A stretch of 64,000 nt of DNA. It comes from Pseudopithomyces maydicus. Its lineage: Eukaryota; Ascomycota; Dothideomycetes; Pleosporales; Didymosphaeriaceae. The notes beneath the pieces are model-generated. The model was not told where the DNA came from. It searched no databases and worked only from the letters and a program-made list of their open reading frames with translations. The translations under genes were made by a program, and so were the position numbers. The stretch covers positions 930,001 to 994,000 of the forward strand of contig JANTUC010000016.1 in the NCBI GenBank assembly GCA_026873275.1, given 5' to 3'. Shown here one piece after another: positions 10,945-21,451 of the stretch (within the stretch, counting starts at the first letter, position 1; each line of letters begins with the position of its first letter).

Positions 10945-11883
10945 TTACACTTCATGCTCGATGTCCGCTACTCTAGGTACTTTGTGCAGGCTCACTCTGC
11001 AAAACTTAGCTACAAGTTCAATCTACATTATTTTAGTACAAAAACTTGCCAATTGAATGTGCTAATACTGACGCATTGCTGAATTGTTTCGACATCTTCT
11101 TTACTAACACCGATCCTTCTTGTACCTCTGAGGTGCCAGCCTGTTTCGCGGGGCAAATTTTGTATCATGATACCGCCAAGCACAGTAAGCTCTGTCTCGA
11201 TATCGTTGAGAACAGAGTGGTCGGACAGATAGAGTCCATAACTTATGTTTTTACTGATCCAGTCTGAGGTCTGGTCAGCTGAAAGTTCATGTTCCAAGGC
11301 TATAATTTTGAGAACTTACCAAAGTCCTTTTGCGATGAGAGTGCATCGTCGATGGGCCCCTGATTGTGCTTGTAAAGACGGCTCTGCCAGGCAAATCCGC
11401 GTTTACGGTTTGCTTCATCGCACTGCCAGCCCTCTCTAAAATTAATTGAGCATTTGTTCACTCAGATCTTGTCATGATGACTCCTTACCTCGAAAATGAA
11501 TAGTCTTTGTCTTCTGGTGCTGTGATGGCATCGATATCAAAGATCGCATCTAAGGGTTTACAAACCCCAGCAATAGACACCAATTTTAGAAGAGTCTCAC
11601 GAATTCTTCGCATCAATGCTTGTCGTTCTTCAGATGTTTTGTATTCAGGTCGCTTGATCAACTCCTTGTAAAGCAAAGGAGCAAATTCTGGTTGCCCGCC
11701 TCCAACCATCGTGGCAAACTGGATTTTTTAGTGTAAGTGAGGAAAGCTTAGAGTTCAACGTACCGTAAGAACGTACCACTTATCATCTCCAAGCGTCTTT
11801 GAGGGAAAGTGATCTTCAACATCTTTGAAGAGCGCAAGTGCTTCTTCTGGAGTCGGGTCACGTACGAAGTCGTTTGTAGCCAT
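10945..11883 (-). CDS. Carboxymuconolactone decarboxylase-like (AhpD-fold) protein
   Basis: There are five exons on the minus strand: 11883-11764, 11718-11489, 11435-11320, 11263-11073 and 11022-10945. They sum to 735 nt and 244 aa. All junctions keep frame; the fourth intron has an unusual GTCAGT donor but a good TACTAA-like branch site. Conserved stretches include GGGQPEFAPLLYKELI, REGWQCDEANRKRGFAW, SYGLYLSDHSVL and RETGWHLRGTRRIGVSKED, with the end HKVPRVADIEHEV. Fungal relatives are annotated as AhpD-like or carboxymuconolactone decarboxylase superfamily proteins. Their reactions are mostly untested, and I see no classical CxxC AhpD active-site pair. The gene is divergent from the dehydrogenase at 12290, with 406 bp between their starts. 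Confidence 0.85.
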
Positions 11884-12289
11884 GTTGTAGGTATTTCTTG
11901 AGTGAAATTGTGAGGATAGCATCTTCCATCTTGGTAGTTCAGCATTTACGCAATATGCCGGAAGTCAGTATCCGTTCGGAAGCAAAGTCAGGTGGATCTC
12001 TCTCCAGGATGGTTGCGTGGAGGCCCGAGCTAGTGCCGAAGCGGGGTATATCTCCCCCACAACAGTCGGAGGGATGCACTCGTCCCCGAAGCTCATGTCG
12101 TAGCTGAATCAGGGAGTATGGGTGTATCTAAAAGGGTGTGACGGCAGTTTAGGAATACTGTGTTTAATGTAAACATTGTCATCAACGCTTATCCATCTCA
12201 TTCTTTCCGACACAAAAGTCGATGCTCCTGCTACTACTACAACAACTATACATTGCCACCACACATCAGCCGTCTTAGCATAAGAAACG
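11884..12289. promoter_or_regulatory. Divergent promoter between AhpD-fold and SDR genes
   Basis: A 406-bp gap separates two outward-facing ATGs, so this segment must drive both. The plus side has a C/A-rich leader (CTACTACTACAACAACTATAC) before 12290. No firm binding site was recognised. Confidence 0.5.
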
Positions 12290-13302
12290 ATGGCTTCTTC
12301 CTTCCAACTTTCGAACGGAAAGCCAAAGACTGTCATAGTCACAGGAGGCGCTGGTGGAATCGGCGCACAAACAATCCGCGCGTTCCATGAAAAAGGCTGC
12401 AACGTTATTATTGCCGATCTCCCGTTCTCTGAGGATGCTGCAAATCAGCTCGTCGCTTCGCTCTCCGATTCATCTCGCGCCCTATTTTGTTCTGCCAATA
12501 TCGCAGATTGGGGGGATATGCGCAGTCTTTTCCGACAAGCGAGAAATAAATTTGGACAAGTAGACATTGTCATCGCTAATGCTGGACTGATGGAAAGCAC
12601 GAACTTCTTTGACTTTGAAGAAGATGATGAAGGGGAGTTGATAGAGAGCAAAGATTCGCAGAGAGTGCTAGACGTCAATCTTAAAGGGACGCTGAACAGT
12701 GAGTTACCTATGCTGTTGTTTATAAGCTGGCTTTGTTACTGACCCTTAAAAGCCCTACGGTTAGCTATGCACTCAATGAAGTCAAATGCAGTAGACTCTG
12801 ATGGTGCGCGGGGATCAATCATACTTATTGCGTCAACAAGTGGGTATTTTGGCGGTACCGGCGTGCTCTCATACATCGCGACTAAGCACGGTGTTGTTGG
12901 CGCTGCGCGCGCATCTCAACGAAAGGCAAAAGAGCTGGATGTACGCGTGAATGTTGTTGCACCTTTCTTCACTCCGACTTACATTACGGGGCGCTATTCT
13001 GAAGAATGGAAGAAGCGAGGACTGCCAGCTAATACCGTGGAAGATGTCGCAAATGCAGTAGTATCGACAAGCACAGACCCGGAAAGAAAAGGACATAGTG
13101 TTTTAGTAAGCCATACTTTATGATTTCAACGATCAGGTTCTAATTCTTCCAGGTCGCTGGTTCTTTTACACGAGAAATTGAGTTGGCAAGAACAGCTTTA
13201 ACAAGTACATGGCTGGGCGATGACATTGCCGATGTTATGGCGAAGGGCGGTCAGTTTTTCGATGATATGGGAGGATATCCCATGCCAAAACCGCGAGGGT
13301 AG
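12290..13302 (+). CDS. Short-chain dehydrogenase/reductase
   Basis: The exons are 12290-12698, 12753-13105 and 13153-13302, giving 303 aa. The introns are 54 and 47 nt with GTGAGT and GTAAGC donors. It has a classical SDR layout: cofactor motif TGGAGGIG at residues about 20-27, acidic IADLP after strand 2, NAG at about 99-101, catalytic Ser in ASTSG and Tyr-Lys in YIATK. It is a soluble NAD(P)-dependent oxidoreductase. The acidic residue after strand 2 (Asp in IIADL) favours NAD(H). The substrate is unknown. It is head to head with the AhpD-fold gene and near the MFS transporter, which fits a small catabolic or specialised-metabolism group, though neither gene is pathway-specific. Confidence 0.9.
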
Positions 13303-13778
13303 ATCGTTGATTACTTCGATGGAAATCATTATCAAGAGTTGTTTTCTTCAATTCTTTTAGGGTTTTCCCTTGAACAATAACAAAGAACATACTTCCAATC
13401 GACGCATTGCCTTATCAGTGCAGCTTTCCAAAGATTCGTACCTATGTTTGAGTATGATAAAAATATAGAGATATATCTTGGCATCGTCTTTCACGTTGTG
13501 TCTGGAGAATTACATCCAAACTGAATCTTATATAATCAATTGATCTACATTCACAAACTACAGATCATAGCTCCTCGAATAAGTCATATCATTCAAGAAC
13601 AACCTTTCAGTCTAGACTCCAACTTCTTACCAAGCGAGTTCTTTTACTGCTTCCGAAAATGGCTGGGCTCGGAGTGCTATTGTGCCGAAGATGATTGTGG
13701 CTGTGCATGTGTCATCTCACACGTGTCATCTCACCTCTCTCGTCTGATCTTTCTAACACAATTCGACAAGCAAAAACC
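13303..13778. other. Intergenic region
   Basis: No gene is seen; overlapping ORFs run into the F-box gene in another frame. It holds the SDR 3' end and the F-box gene promoter. Confidence 0.5.
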
Positions 13779-15554
13779 ATGGAATCTATACCAGATGAGC
13801 TACTTTTACAGATATTCGAAATCGTGTCAACGCAAAACTGGGAAAAGAAAGCCTTATACAACACGAACTACATCGACACGAACGACCTACGCCGCACGAG
13901 AAATCTACATCGTTTATCACTCGTCTCACGCAAATTCAACCGCATTGTCACTCCACTTCTGTACGAGAAAATCGTCGGTGCTGAACTTTTATCTGATCCG
14001 TTCTGGCGTCGCATCGCTGAAACGGTCCACCAACATGCAGATCTCGCACAGCTAGTCAAGCACTTTCGAATGACCGTCCCATATCCTGGGTACGATATCA
14101 AACCTCCTCGGAGTTTCCCATCTGAACTGCTAATTGCTCTTCTATCCGAATTACATTCTTACGATGGAGTTCCACCCGAACAAGCTTTGCTGGATCTTGA
14201 ACAAAGATCTGAACAAAAGGACCACATCTTTGGGACATTCTTGATCTTGCAGGCGTCCACATTAGAAGAGTTGGTATTGCGGTATCCGCCCATTGAGTCA
14301 AACCCACCCAGATCCAAAGACCTTCCGCTTATCATCGAAGAGATGGGTACCAGGATCTATCGCGACATCGATGCTGGCCATGGCTTGCAATGTTTTCAGT
14401 ATCTTCGTAGCTTACAGATGGATCTATTCGACTGGGGCTATTTCCCAGCCGATGCTGTAATACCCTTTTTACATCTTCCGCGACTGAGATCACTACTGTT
14501 AGAAGGATGGGGTTATCAGTCGACACGTAGGAAGAGAAATGGTTTCAAGCTCTTTGGTGCGAGGAGTTGGCCGGTCCGATCTTCGTGTATTGAAGATTTA
14601 GATCTCGAGTGTAATAATGCTACCCCAAAACAGGTATGTCATACCAGATCAGGTAACCTTGTTCAAAGTGTATCAATTTATCGCTAATCGCTTGGATTAG
14701 GCGGAAAGATTGTTAGCATCTGTTAAGGCACTTCGAAAAATCGAAATCTCTACCTCTACCAGACAGGTTGACGCTGAACATGACCAAGAGATGCACATGA
14801 CAATTTTCCTCTGTTTGATAGATCACGCTGAAAGTCTAGAAACTATCATTGTATACGGTTTTGAGCTTCCTGTGGGATTATATCCTTCGGCCTTCAAACA
14901 ACTGCCTTTTCTCAAGTCTTTGAAGCATCTTCAGATACCTTATTGTTCGTTCCTAGGAGATGAACCCATGGGAGACATTACTACTTATCTACCATCATCT
15001 TTGGAGCATCTAGTGGTAAAATTCACAGAAAATTTTCGCGTGTCTATGGACACCGAGATGAACGTTGGAAAACTGAGCGAAGCCATTCTTCAAGCATGCG
15101 TTCGACGCTCCCTACCTTGCCTGAAAGCTGTTGAGATTACGCTGCATTGGAATCGTGATATGGGCGGGTCTATCTTACATTTTCCCGATGTCAGAAAAAT
15201 TGTGTCTGATTTGAAAGACCGCCAAGTCATCTTTGGTTTGTCAATGGTTGTATGGTACACAAACGGTAAGATACTAGGCTCCATGATATTAAATGGTTTT
15301 GTACTTAGAATATTACAGCAAAATCGCCGACCGTGGAAACCATGCGGTTATTAAAGGATTTGTTTCCAGGAATTCATACCTGGTGCAGAAGCAACAGAAT
15401 CTTGAGATTATCAACTTCAACGAAACCATGTGTGCCGGGGTGCATGCCGAACGGCTATTGCAGTTACAGTGGTCAATTAACGTCGTTCTATTGGGAGCCA
15501 TACTTCCCGGCTCTGGAGCCTTGGGACTTCGAGAACGACCCTCTATCTGAGTAA
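13779..15554 (+). CDS. F-box protein
   Basis: The exons are 13779-14633, 14701-15265 and 15319-15554, giving 551 aa. The N-terminus MESIPDELLLQIFEIVS is a standard F-box start, and LHRLSLVSRKFNRIVTPLLYEKI completes the roughly 45-residue domain that binds Skp1. The rest is probably a leucine-rich, weakly repetitive substrate-recognition region (LPRLRSLLLEGWGYQ, FLKSLKHLQIP). The last intron could end at 15308 or at TTACAG (15318). Only 15318 continues into FYWEPYFPALEPWDFENDP, the usual C-terminal end of this fungal group, so I chose it. The ATG at 13779 is the first one compatible with the F-box. The target is unknown. Confidence 0.85.
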
Positions 15555-15914
15555 GAGTAGAAGCTTGGTACTTTGTAATGATACATTTGTCGAACAAGAA
15601 ATAAAACAGCTCCGCCATTACTCGAGATCAGAAACCTCTCTTTGAAATTCACAGTCACTTGGGCTTTTCACACGTCACAGTCCACTATTGTTCATTTATT
15701 AAATTGTTGTACAGATATGTATTGCATTCTTGAAATATAAAATCAAAGCAGTGTTCCCGCAAGACAGTCAGAAGTAGACTTTCAAGCATCACTGCAGGTA
15801 ATACTGGCAGCAAAACCAGATACCGAAATATGGAAATTATCAAGCCGTTCCAAAGACGACTTGACTATACCTACAAACAGGCAGAACGCCAATGCCCGAC
15901 ACTGAGGTGTAGAT
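15555..15914. other. Convergent intergenic region
   Basis: Short 3' flank between the F-box gene and BTB-like copy 3. No further feature is seen. Confidence 0.5.
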
Positions 15915-16811
15915 CTACACACCCATGCCGTAGCCGCCTGCGCGTCCACCCCGAGCTTCCTGGAGCTGCACCATGAAGCGCTCCTGGCGACGCTTCTCAG
16001 CATTCACACGACGCTCCTCCTGGTATTGAACGTGCGCAGCAGCTTTGTAGGCAGCGCGCTTCTCCTGTGCCTTGGCCTTGCGCTCCTTGTTGTGCTTCTC
16101 GTCGATGGCATCCATGGCGGACGCAAGAGCTGGCTGCGTCTTGAGGTACTTGGCGAAGTCCTCTGGATCCGGGATCATCTTCGCATGGCGACGGTGGGAC
16201 AGGTCCTTGACGAGATGCTTGAAGAGCGGATCCTTCGAGTCGATAGCTGCGAGAAGAGCGGTAAGCTCTTGGTAGCCGAGAAGGACTTCCTGATCATTGA
16301 TGTAAGCGTGAAAATAGGCGCAGATGTGGGCAGTGTACGTGCGCATTCCCAAGACGGTGGCGACGTGCAAGATCTTGCAAGCCTCCACGGTGTTCTGGCC
16401 CTGAGAAATTGGGCGGACGTTCTGGCCGATGCACTTGGGTGATAGCCAGCCAAACACCGTCGACAAAGCCTTCGCGTCAAGGCGAGCAGCGGAGCTAGGG
16501 AGAGCGATCTCCTTCGCGGCAGGGTTCTCGAGAATGGCCTTGTGGCCGAACTCGGAAGTTGCCATGAATGCCCGCTTGGGGACTTGGGCGATGGGGATCT
16601 TGTTGCGAACGATGGTGACCACGGGACCATTCAGGAGGCCTTTGCGGAGATCAGCGGGATACGCACGAATATCGATCGTGCTATGCAACGTCTGTTGGAT
16701 GGGAACCTTGGGGTCGAGCAAGCTGTCCATGGCAGCATTCGTGCGATCTTGAAGCTTGGTGGTGGAGCGGGAAGTGACAGGCTGGAATCCGGACATATCG
16801 CTGGACTGCAT
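15915..16811 (-). CDS. BTB-like family protein, copy 3
   Basis: A single-exon minus-strand gene of 298 aa starting MQSSDMSGFQPVTSRS. An earlier in-frame ATG at 16976 lies upstream of the TATA box and is rejected. It aligns along its length with the 1486-2442 product. Shared blocks are GPVVTIVRNKIPIAQV with RAFMATSE, HICAYFHAYI, EVLLGYQELTALL, MIPDPEDFAKYL and AMDAIDEKHNKERK. The charged tail is shorter and ends in a Gly-rich GGRAGGYGMGV instead of the FW-K/E-FN end of copies 1 and 2. There is no signal peptide or membrane segment. The function is unknown. It lies in inverted orientation about 13.5 kb from the tandem pair. Confidence 0.85.
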   Translation of the reverse strand: MQSSDMSGFQPVTSRSTTKLQDRTNAAMDSLLDPKVPIQQTLHSTIDIRAYPADLRKGLLNGPVVTIVRNKIPIAQVPKRAFMATSEFGHKAILENPAAKEIALPSSAARLDAKALSTVFGWLSPKCIGQNVRPISQGQNTVEACKILHVATVLGMRTYTAHICAYFHAYINDQEVLLGYQELTALLAAIDSKDPLFKHLVKDLSHRRHAKMIPDPEDFAKYLKTQPALASAMDAIDEKHNKERKAKAQEKRAAYKAAAHVQYQEERRVNAEKRRQERFMVQLQEARGGRAGGYGMGV

Positions 16812-18130
16812 CTTGATGTCGAGAAGATTGATAGTCTGCGTGTCTTGTAGATTGAGGGTGAGTTTAGAGTTGAGACAAGTCACTGTGTGGAGTGGCTCCG
16901 AGTGGTTGATATACTGTAATCCGTGGTGAGGGAAGAGGCATTTATATATACTGATTGGAGCGGCAGCCCGACGCACAAGCCACTACTATGTTGACATTTC
17001 CCGTTGTGAATAAACAATGGTCTCCGTTTGGATCAGTTATGTGTTGAATACTCTGCTGAGTTGATTTTGCAAAATTAAACTCTAGCCGAGTTGAAAGGTT
17101 GTATTGTGCGCAATGAACAATGTAAAAGAGACAAAACGTTGATGTAATAGATGTAATAGATGTAATACGGCAAACACAATACGATAGAATCGACGCGCCC
17201 ATGATGAGGTAGCCTTTCGCTATTACAAACTCTTCTGATACGTATATGCACACTATCAGTTTTTCGTTCTGATTCTGTCCCACCCGAATCAAATTTTAAG
17301 ACATTCCATCTCGATCACGCACCTCTGAATTTGGATAAATAATTGCTAGAGGAAATTTTTAAAGAGTAGGTCTACTCCGCTAAACTCAGCGTGAGAAAAG
17401 AAGTATTTGGAGACTAAGAGCGCTTGCTTTTCAAGTATTTTACCGTTACCCCCAGCAATTCATGATATTCTCCGACAATAACATCGATAATGTGCCCAAC
17501 AGTCTCATCTCGTCGATCCTTGAATAACTCCCAGTTTGCGCTGGGAGGGTCTCAGACATAAGTCGTAGCCGAGGCTTTCATGTCTCAAAAGCTTCCTACT
17601 CTTCACGATGCAGCTTTCGCGGGAGACATCAGCTTCTCCGTGTACCTATTCTCAGGATTTGCAACCACGAGGCTAATAATTAATGGCACAGATATGGTGA
17701 GCAAATCCTGCCACATTGTTACAGAACGCCGACAAGGAACTTCTTCGATAGAGAGGAACTTGACTGAGTTTCCATATACGGCAGTGGCTGGACATACAGA
17801 GTTATGATATATGACGGAGAGGCAACGCGGTTGCCAAAAAGGTATTTCACCATTCCGGGTCCCTTGCCTCTATATTCGGGTGAGATTACATTTGCGTTCT
17901 TTCAGCCAGCGCAGCTATGTCCATGTATTCATCCTTAATGATTTAGAACGTAGTTACAAGCACCAAACTATTATGTATACGTAATGAATCGTAATAGCCA
18001 GTTTGCTTGTCGAATCGTCGCAATCATTTATGACCGAAAGCCTCATAATTACACATTAACTAATTACTGTCGGGAATATGTAGCCACCTATGACCCATCC
18101 TGTCTATCTCTTATGCGCAACACAACAACC
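16812..18130. other. Intergenic region, no clear gene
   Basis: Leader and promoter of copy 3, then about 1 kb with only chance ORFs, for example 17580-17807. A 9-bp unit GATGTAATA is repeated three times at 17141-17167. Confidence 0.5.
16937..16958 (-). promoter_or_regulatory. TATA and CCAAT elements of copy 3
   Basis: On the minus strand CCAAT (16958-16954) is followed directly by a TATATATAAAT element. An ATG-poor A/C-rich leader of about 125 nt then runs to the start at 16811. The same arrangement (TATA then C/T/A-rich leader) precedes copy 2. Confidence 0.5.
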
Positions 18131-18775
18131 TTAGCCCATCCCAGGGCACCGCTTACCTACACTCGCTCCCCACCTACCCCTTTCACGCTCCCAATCCGCC
18201 CTCCCTACCACTTTCTCCTTCTCCTTCTCCCGTCTCTCCTCCTTTCTCTTCCCAGGGACATAAACCCTCGCCTCCAGCACCTCCTCCCTCCTCCCCAGCG
18301 CCTCCACATCCCTCACATACTCCCCTACCCCTCATCAGCAACCTCGCGTCTAAATCAACAACCCAGGTACATACATACCCCACAGCACGCCCAACCCCCT
18401 CACCTCATCCCTCACCTTCGCCCGGGATATCAATCTATCGCGTAGGACCCACGTTTTTTCTTTTTCTTCTTCGTTCTCATTGCAATCTTCGAAATTAAGA
18501 TTGTCTAGTAGATGTAACCTCTGCGTTGCGCCGCGGGAGACGAGGAGGCGGTATGCGGGACTTTGGGAGGGGGATACGCGCTGGGAGGAGGAATGTAGGC
18601 GTGGGATGAAGGAGGGCTGAGGGCGTGGAAAAGAGGAGCGCTGCGTTGGGTGGAGATCCCAGTGGGGAGATGGCGAAAACGGAACGTACGGGGGGAAGGG
18701 GTGGGGATGGTGGGTGCGGTGCGAGGTTGTGGTGGGAGGGTCGTTGTGGGAAGGAGGCGAGGCGATGCGGTGCAT
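18131..18775 (-). CDS. Unrecognised basic protein, 5' end uncertain
   Basis: Two minus-strand segments, 18775-18379 and 18324-18131, are joined by a 54-nt intron with GTATGT donor and TAG acceptor. The frame is kept, giving ...VRGLGVLWG then EYVRDVEALGRREEVLEARV. The joined text reads like one protein: a Pro/Ser/His-rich N-terminal part (possibly a mitochondrial presequence, inference), then RLHLLDNLNFED, a Glu-rich patch, WVLRDRLISRAKVRDEV and a Lys/Glu/Arg-rich end. I do not recognise the family. The start is uncertain: ATG 18775 sits in a low-complexity GCGGT-rich stretch, and an upstream exon is possible. It would be about 196 aa from that ATG. Confidence 0.4.
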
Positions 18776-19840
18776 GGAGGTGTGCTGTGCGGTGCAGTGC
18801 GGTACAGTGCGGTGCATGTAACGGGTAGGGCGGGGCGGAACGAGGGATTTCGTTGCGCTGCGATGCGTAATGTGTGTAATGCGGAACGATGCGGTGCGTG
18901 GGACGATGCGGTATGGTATGTTGGTATAGTTATATACCCCGACTTCGACCGTTTGGCGCAGTCGAGGTGTCCTTGTCGACTTCAATTCGTATTCTCCGTG
19001 TCACGGCGACGCGGACGATGGATCATCAAGTGAATCTACGATCAAACGACGGGGGAGGATACCTACACGTCGACTCACTTTCAAACAGCACGGAATTCAC
19101 CGTCAAGACAAGAAAGACAACGGATAGTTGCACTGCAACAGGAGAACTTTTGTTCATTGGCTCGCTCTTCACTGCCTCTACCATATACAGTCCTCCCCAA
19201 ACGCGACGTCCCCTTCACCCCCTCTCCTCACTTGCCTGCTTCGCTCAAGTTCTCCACCTTCAAAGACATAGCATAACAAACGTCGCGCACATATGCACAA
19301 CCGGCGACCCGCATCGGCCACCGGCGGCCGGAAGTATACACAATAAAAGAGCACCAAGTAGGAGGGAAAAAAAGGAAAAAGGTCGGTACTCGAGGACCTG
19401 GGTATGAAGCAGCCGTTATGGCCTGGGTATGAGACACGCGTAAAATGCCCAATCTAGCGTGCCGAGGAAGAATCGTAACAAAGGTGGATGGGATGTGAAG
19501 CGAAGACAAGTAGCAGGTGGAATAAAACAGACACATGGCAGGTTCCAAAAGACAAAACACATTAGCGCGACCACGCGGTCGTATTAAGGAGAGTATGTAT
19601 CACCAGAGGTGGTGAGGTCGGTTGATGGTGGCGGTATGTGGGCGCGCCGTGTGGGCGCGGGACAGGACGGGACAGTCGATGGTAGACAAAGGGTCTCGAC
19701 CGATATACAAAATGCAGTGGTCAGGTCGAGCCGTCAACAACAATGCTAAGCATTCTCGCTATGCATGTACGCGTTTGCCGCGGTGCAAATGCCCGCGGAA
19801 ACACAAATAAAAATAAACAAGACAGTAGCAGTCGGTTTCA
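18776..19840. other. Low-complexity GC repeats and 3' flank
   Basis: The first 80 bases are imperfect GCGGTGC/GTGCAGTGC repeats. The rest is probably the 3' flank of the membrane-protein gene ending at 19841. ORFs on both strands translate the repeats or lack homology. Confidence 0.45.
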
Positions 19841-21451
19841 TCAGACATTCTCGGTGAAGCGAGAGCTTCGCGAGATTGTGGACCCATCGCGGGACGGGTG
19901 GCTTCGTCCAAGCGAGCCTCGCGGCACATCTGGATTAGGCGTGTGCGGTGGGCTCAACGTGTTGAACGTATCTCTAGGATTGGGAGGTAAACCCCATGTA
20001 GGTGTATCATCAGCATGGCGAATGACAGGCGTCTGAGCCGGGCTCGGTCTGACTCGCGCTTCGGTGCCCATGGCGCCTGTGTTCGATGGCTCTCCGATCT
20101 CCTTATCGAAAGCGGATCTGTCTCCGAAATCTTTGGAGAAGACGTTGGGCCCACCATAGAAACCTTTGTCATCGGTATAGAACGAGGATCCAGACAATGT
20201 GCCTTCCCCGCGGGTGGCGGCAAATTGCTCCGAAGTCATACCCTCACTGAAAGCTGAGGGCAGTTTCCGGCCGGAGATACGTTGAAAGCTCTTCTCGCCT
20301 GTTCCGCTGCTCTCCACGGTCGACCTCGAGACGCCGGAAAAGCGGTTGAGGAACGACGGAGCTATAAAGCTTGAGCGTGCTGGGACGTGGGTCATGGATT
20401 GGCTATTGTCGGTGTGGTCGTCACCGGTGAGCTGGAGGGCACCACCCCGTTGCTTCTGCTTGTGGCGCTTGATGAGGAACAAGAGCAAGAAGGCCAACAA
20501 AGCAACACCAGCCAGACTACCAATCACGGACCCAACAACCTTTGGTGTTGGCAAAGAACTACTTGAGTCAGAGTTTGACATTGATGCCGTTGTGGGTGCA
20601 GGAGAGGGAAGGGCAGTGTTTGCAGGGTCAACAACGCCACCGCCACCGAATCCTCCGGCAGTGCTAGGGGCAACAACAGAGGCGCTACTGCTTTGTGTGC
20701 TAGATGTAGAGGTAGGTGTGATGGAGGATCGCGTCGAGGATCCCGACGACGTCGATGTTGAAGATGCCGACGATGAAGACGACGATGACGATGCCGACGG
20801 CGTCCGTGATGATGTTATATCTGATGATGAAGATGTTTTAGGTGCTGGCGAGCTTGCAGGGGTGGAGCTGGCTCCTGATTCTGAAGAAGACGCGTCTGCG
20901 CTCGACTCGGGAGCCGGCGATGGCTGCGATACCACAGGCGTAGCAGACTGTGCGCTGACATCGTTTGTTGGCACGCCCGACGGCCATGGATAAGGTACTA
21001 CGGACGGCACAAGCAAGTCGCTTGGAAACGGAGGCACTGATGGGACTGAGGGTACAGCTGCTACAGCCACGGCGGTAGCTTCCGAGGCCACGGCGGCCGC
21101 CGCGACGGTGGCATCTGCTGGCACAACGGCTGCTGGCGTAGGGGAGAGTCCGGGGGTCACGGTGGCTACGGTAGCCACATTGCCGACGGAATCGAGGGAG
21201 GCGATGACTTCGACGGTGACGACAACATTGGGGGTTGGCTGGGCCTGGCGACGATGGAACATGCGATGGGCCTGGCCCATGGTGGCGCGCGAGTTCTGCT
21301 CGCGAATCAAAAGCGGTTCCCCAGCACCTCGCAAAGACCCCGCCTCTTCCTCCGCTTGCACCTGCGCAGCGTTCGTGTTCGCGTCTCGAGGTTGATGGCG
21401 ATAGCGGGAGTCTATCCTGATAATTCTGGTGGGTAAAGGCACCGTATCCAT
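19841..21451 (-). CDS. Ser/Thr-rich single-pass membrane protein
   Basis: An uninterrupted minus-strand ORF of 536 aa; an alternative start at ATG 21280 (MGQAHRMFHRRQAQP) would give 479 aa. An Ala/Val/Pro-rich segment comes first. About 130 residues of Ser/Thr/Pro, likely O-glycosylated, follow. Next is one membrane helix (VVGSVIGSLAGVALLAFLLL) followed by basic KRHKQKQR, which sets the C-terminus in the cytosol. The cytosolic tail of about 190 aa is polar and ends PRGSLGRSHPSRDGS...SRFTENV, a frequent ending in related filamentous fungi. The topology resembles cell-wall sensor proteins such as Mid2/Wsc, but no WSC cysteines are seen and no clear signal peptide is present, so an upstream exon may be missing. 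Confidence 0.7.
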   Translation of the reverse strand: MDTVPLPTRIIRIDSRYRHQPRDANTNAAQVQAEEEAGSLRGAGEPLLIREQNSRATMGQAHRMFHRRQAQPTPNVVVTVEVIASLDSVGNVATVATVTPGLSPTPAAVVPADATVAAAAVASEATAVAVAAVPSVPSVPPFPSDLLVPSVVPYPWPSGVPTNDVSAQSATPVVSQPSPAPESSADASSSESGASSTPASSPAPKTSSSSDITSSRTPSASSSSSSSSASSTSTSSGSSTRSSITPTSTSSTQSSSASVVAPSTAGGFGGGGVVDPANTALPSPAPTTASMSNSDSSSSLPTPKVVGSVIGSLAGVALLAFLLLFLIKRHKQKQRGGALQLTGDDHTDNSQSMTHVPARSSFIAPSFLNRFSGVSRSTVESSGTGEKSFQRISGRKLPSAFSEGMTSEQFAATRGEGTLSGSSFYTDDKGFYGGPNVFSKDFGDRSAFDKEIGEPSNTGAMGTEARVRPSPAQTPVIRHADDTPTWGLPPNPRDTFNTLSPPHTPNPDVPRGSLGRSHPSRDGSTISRSSRFTENV

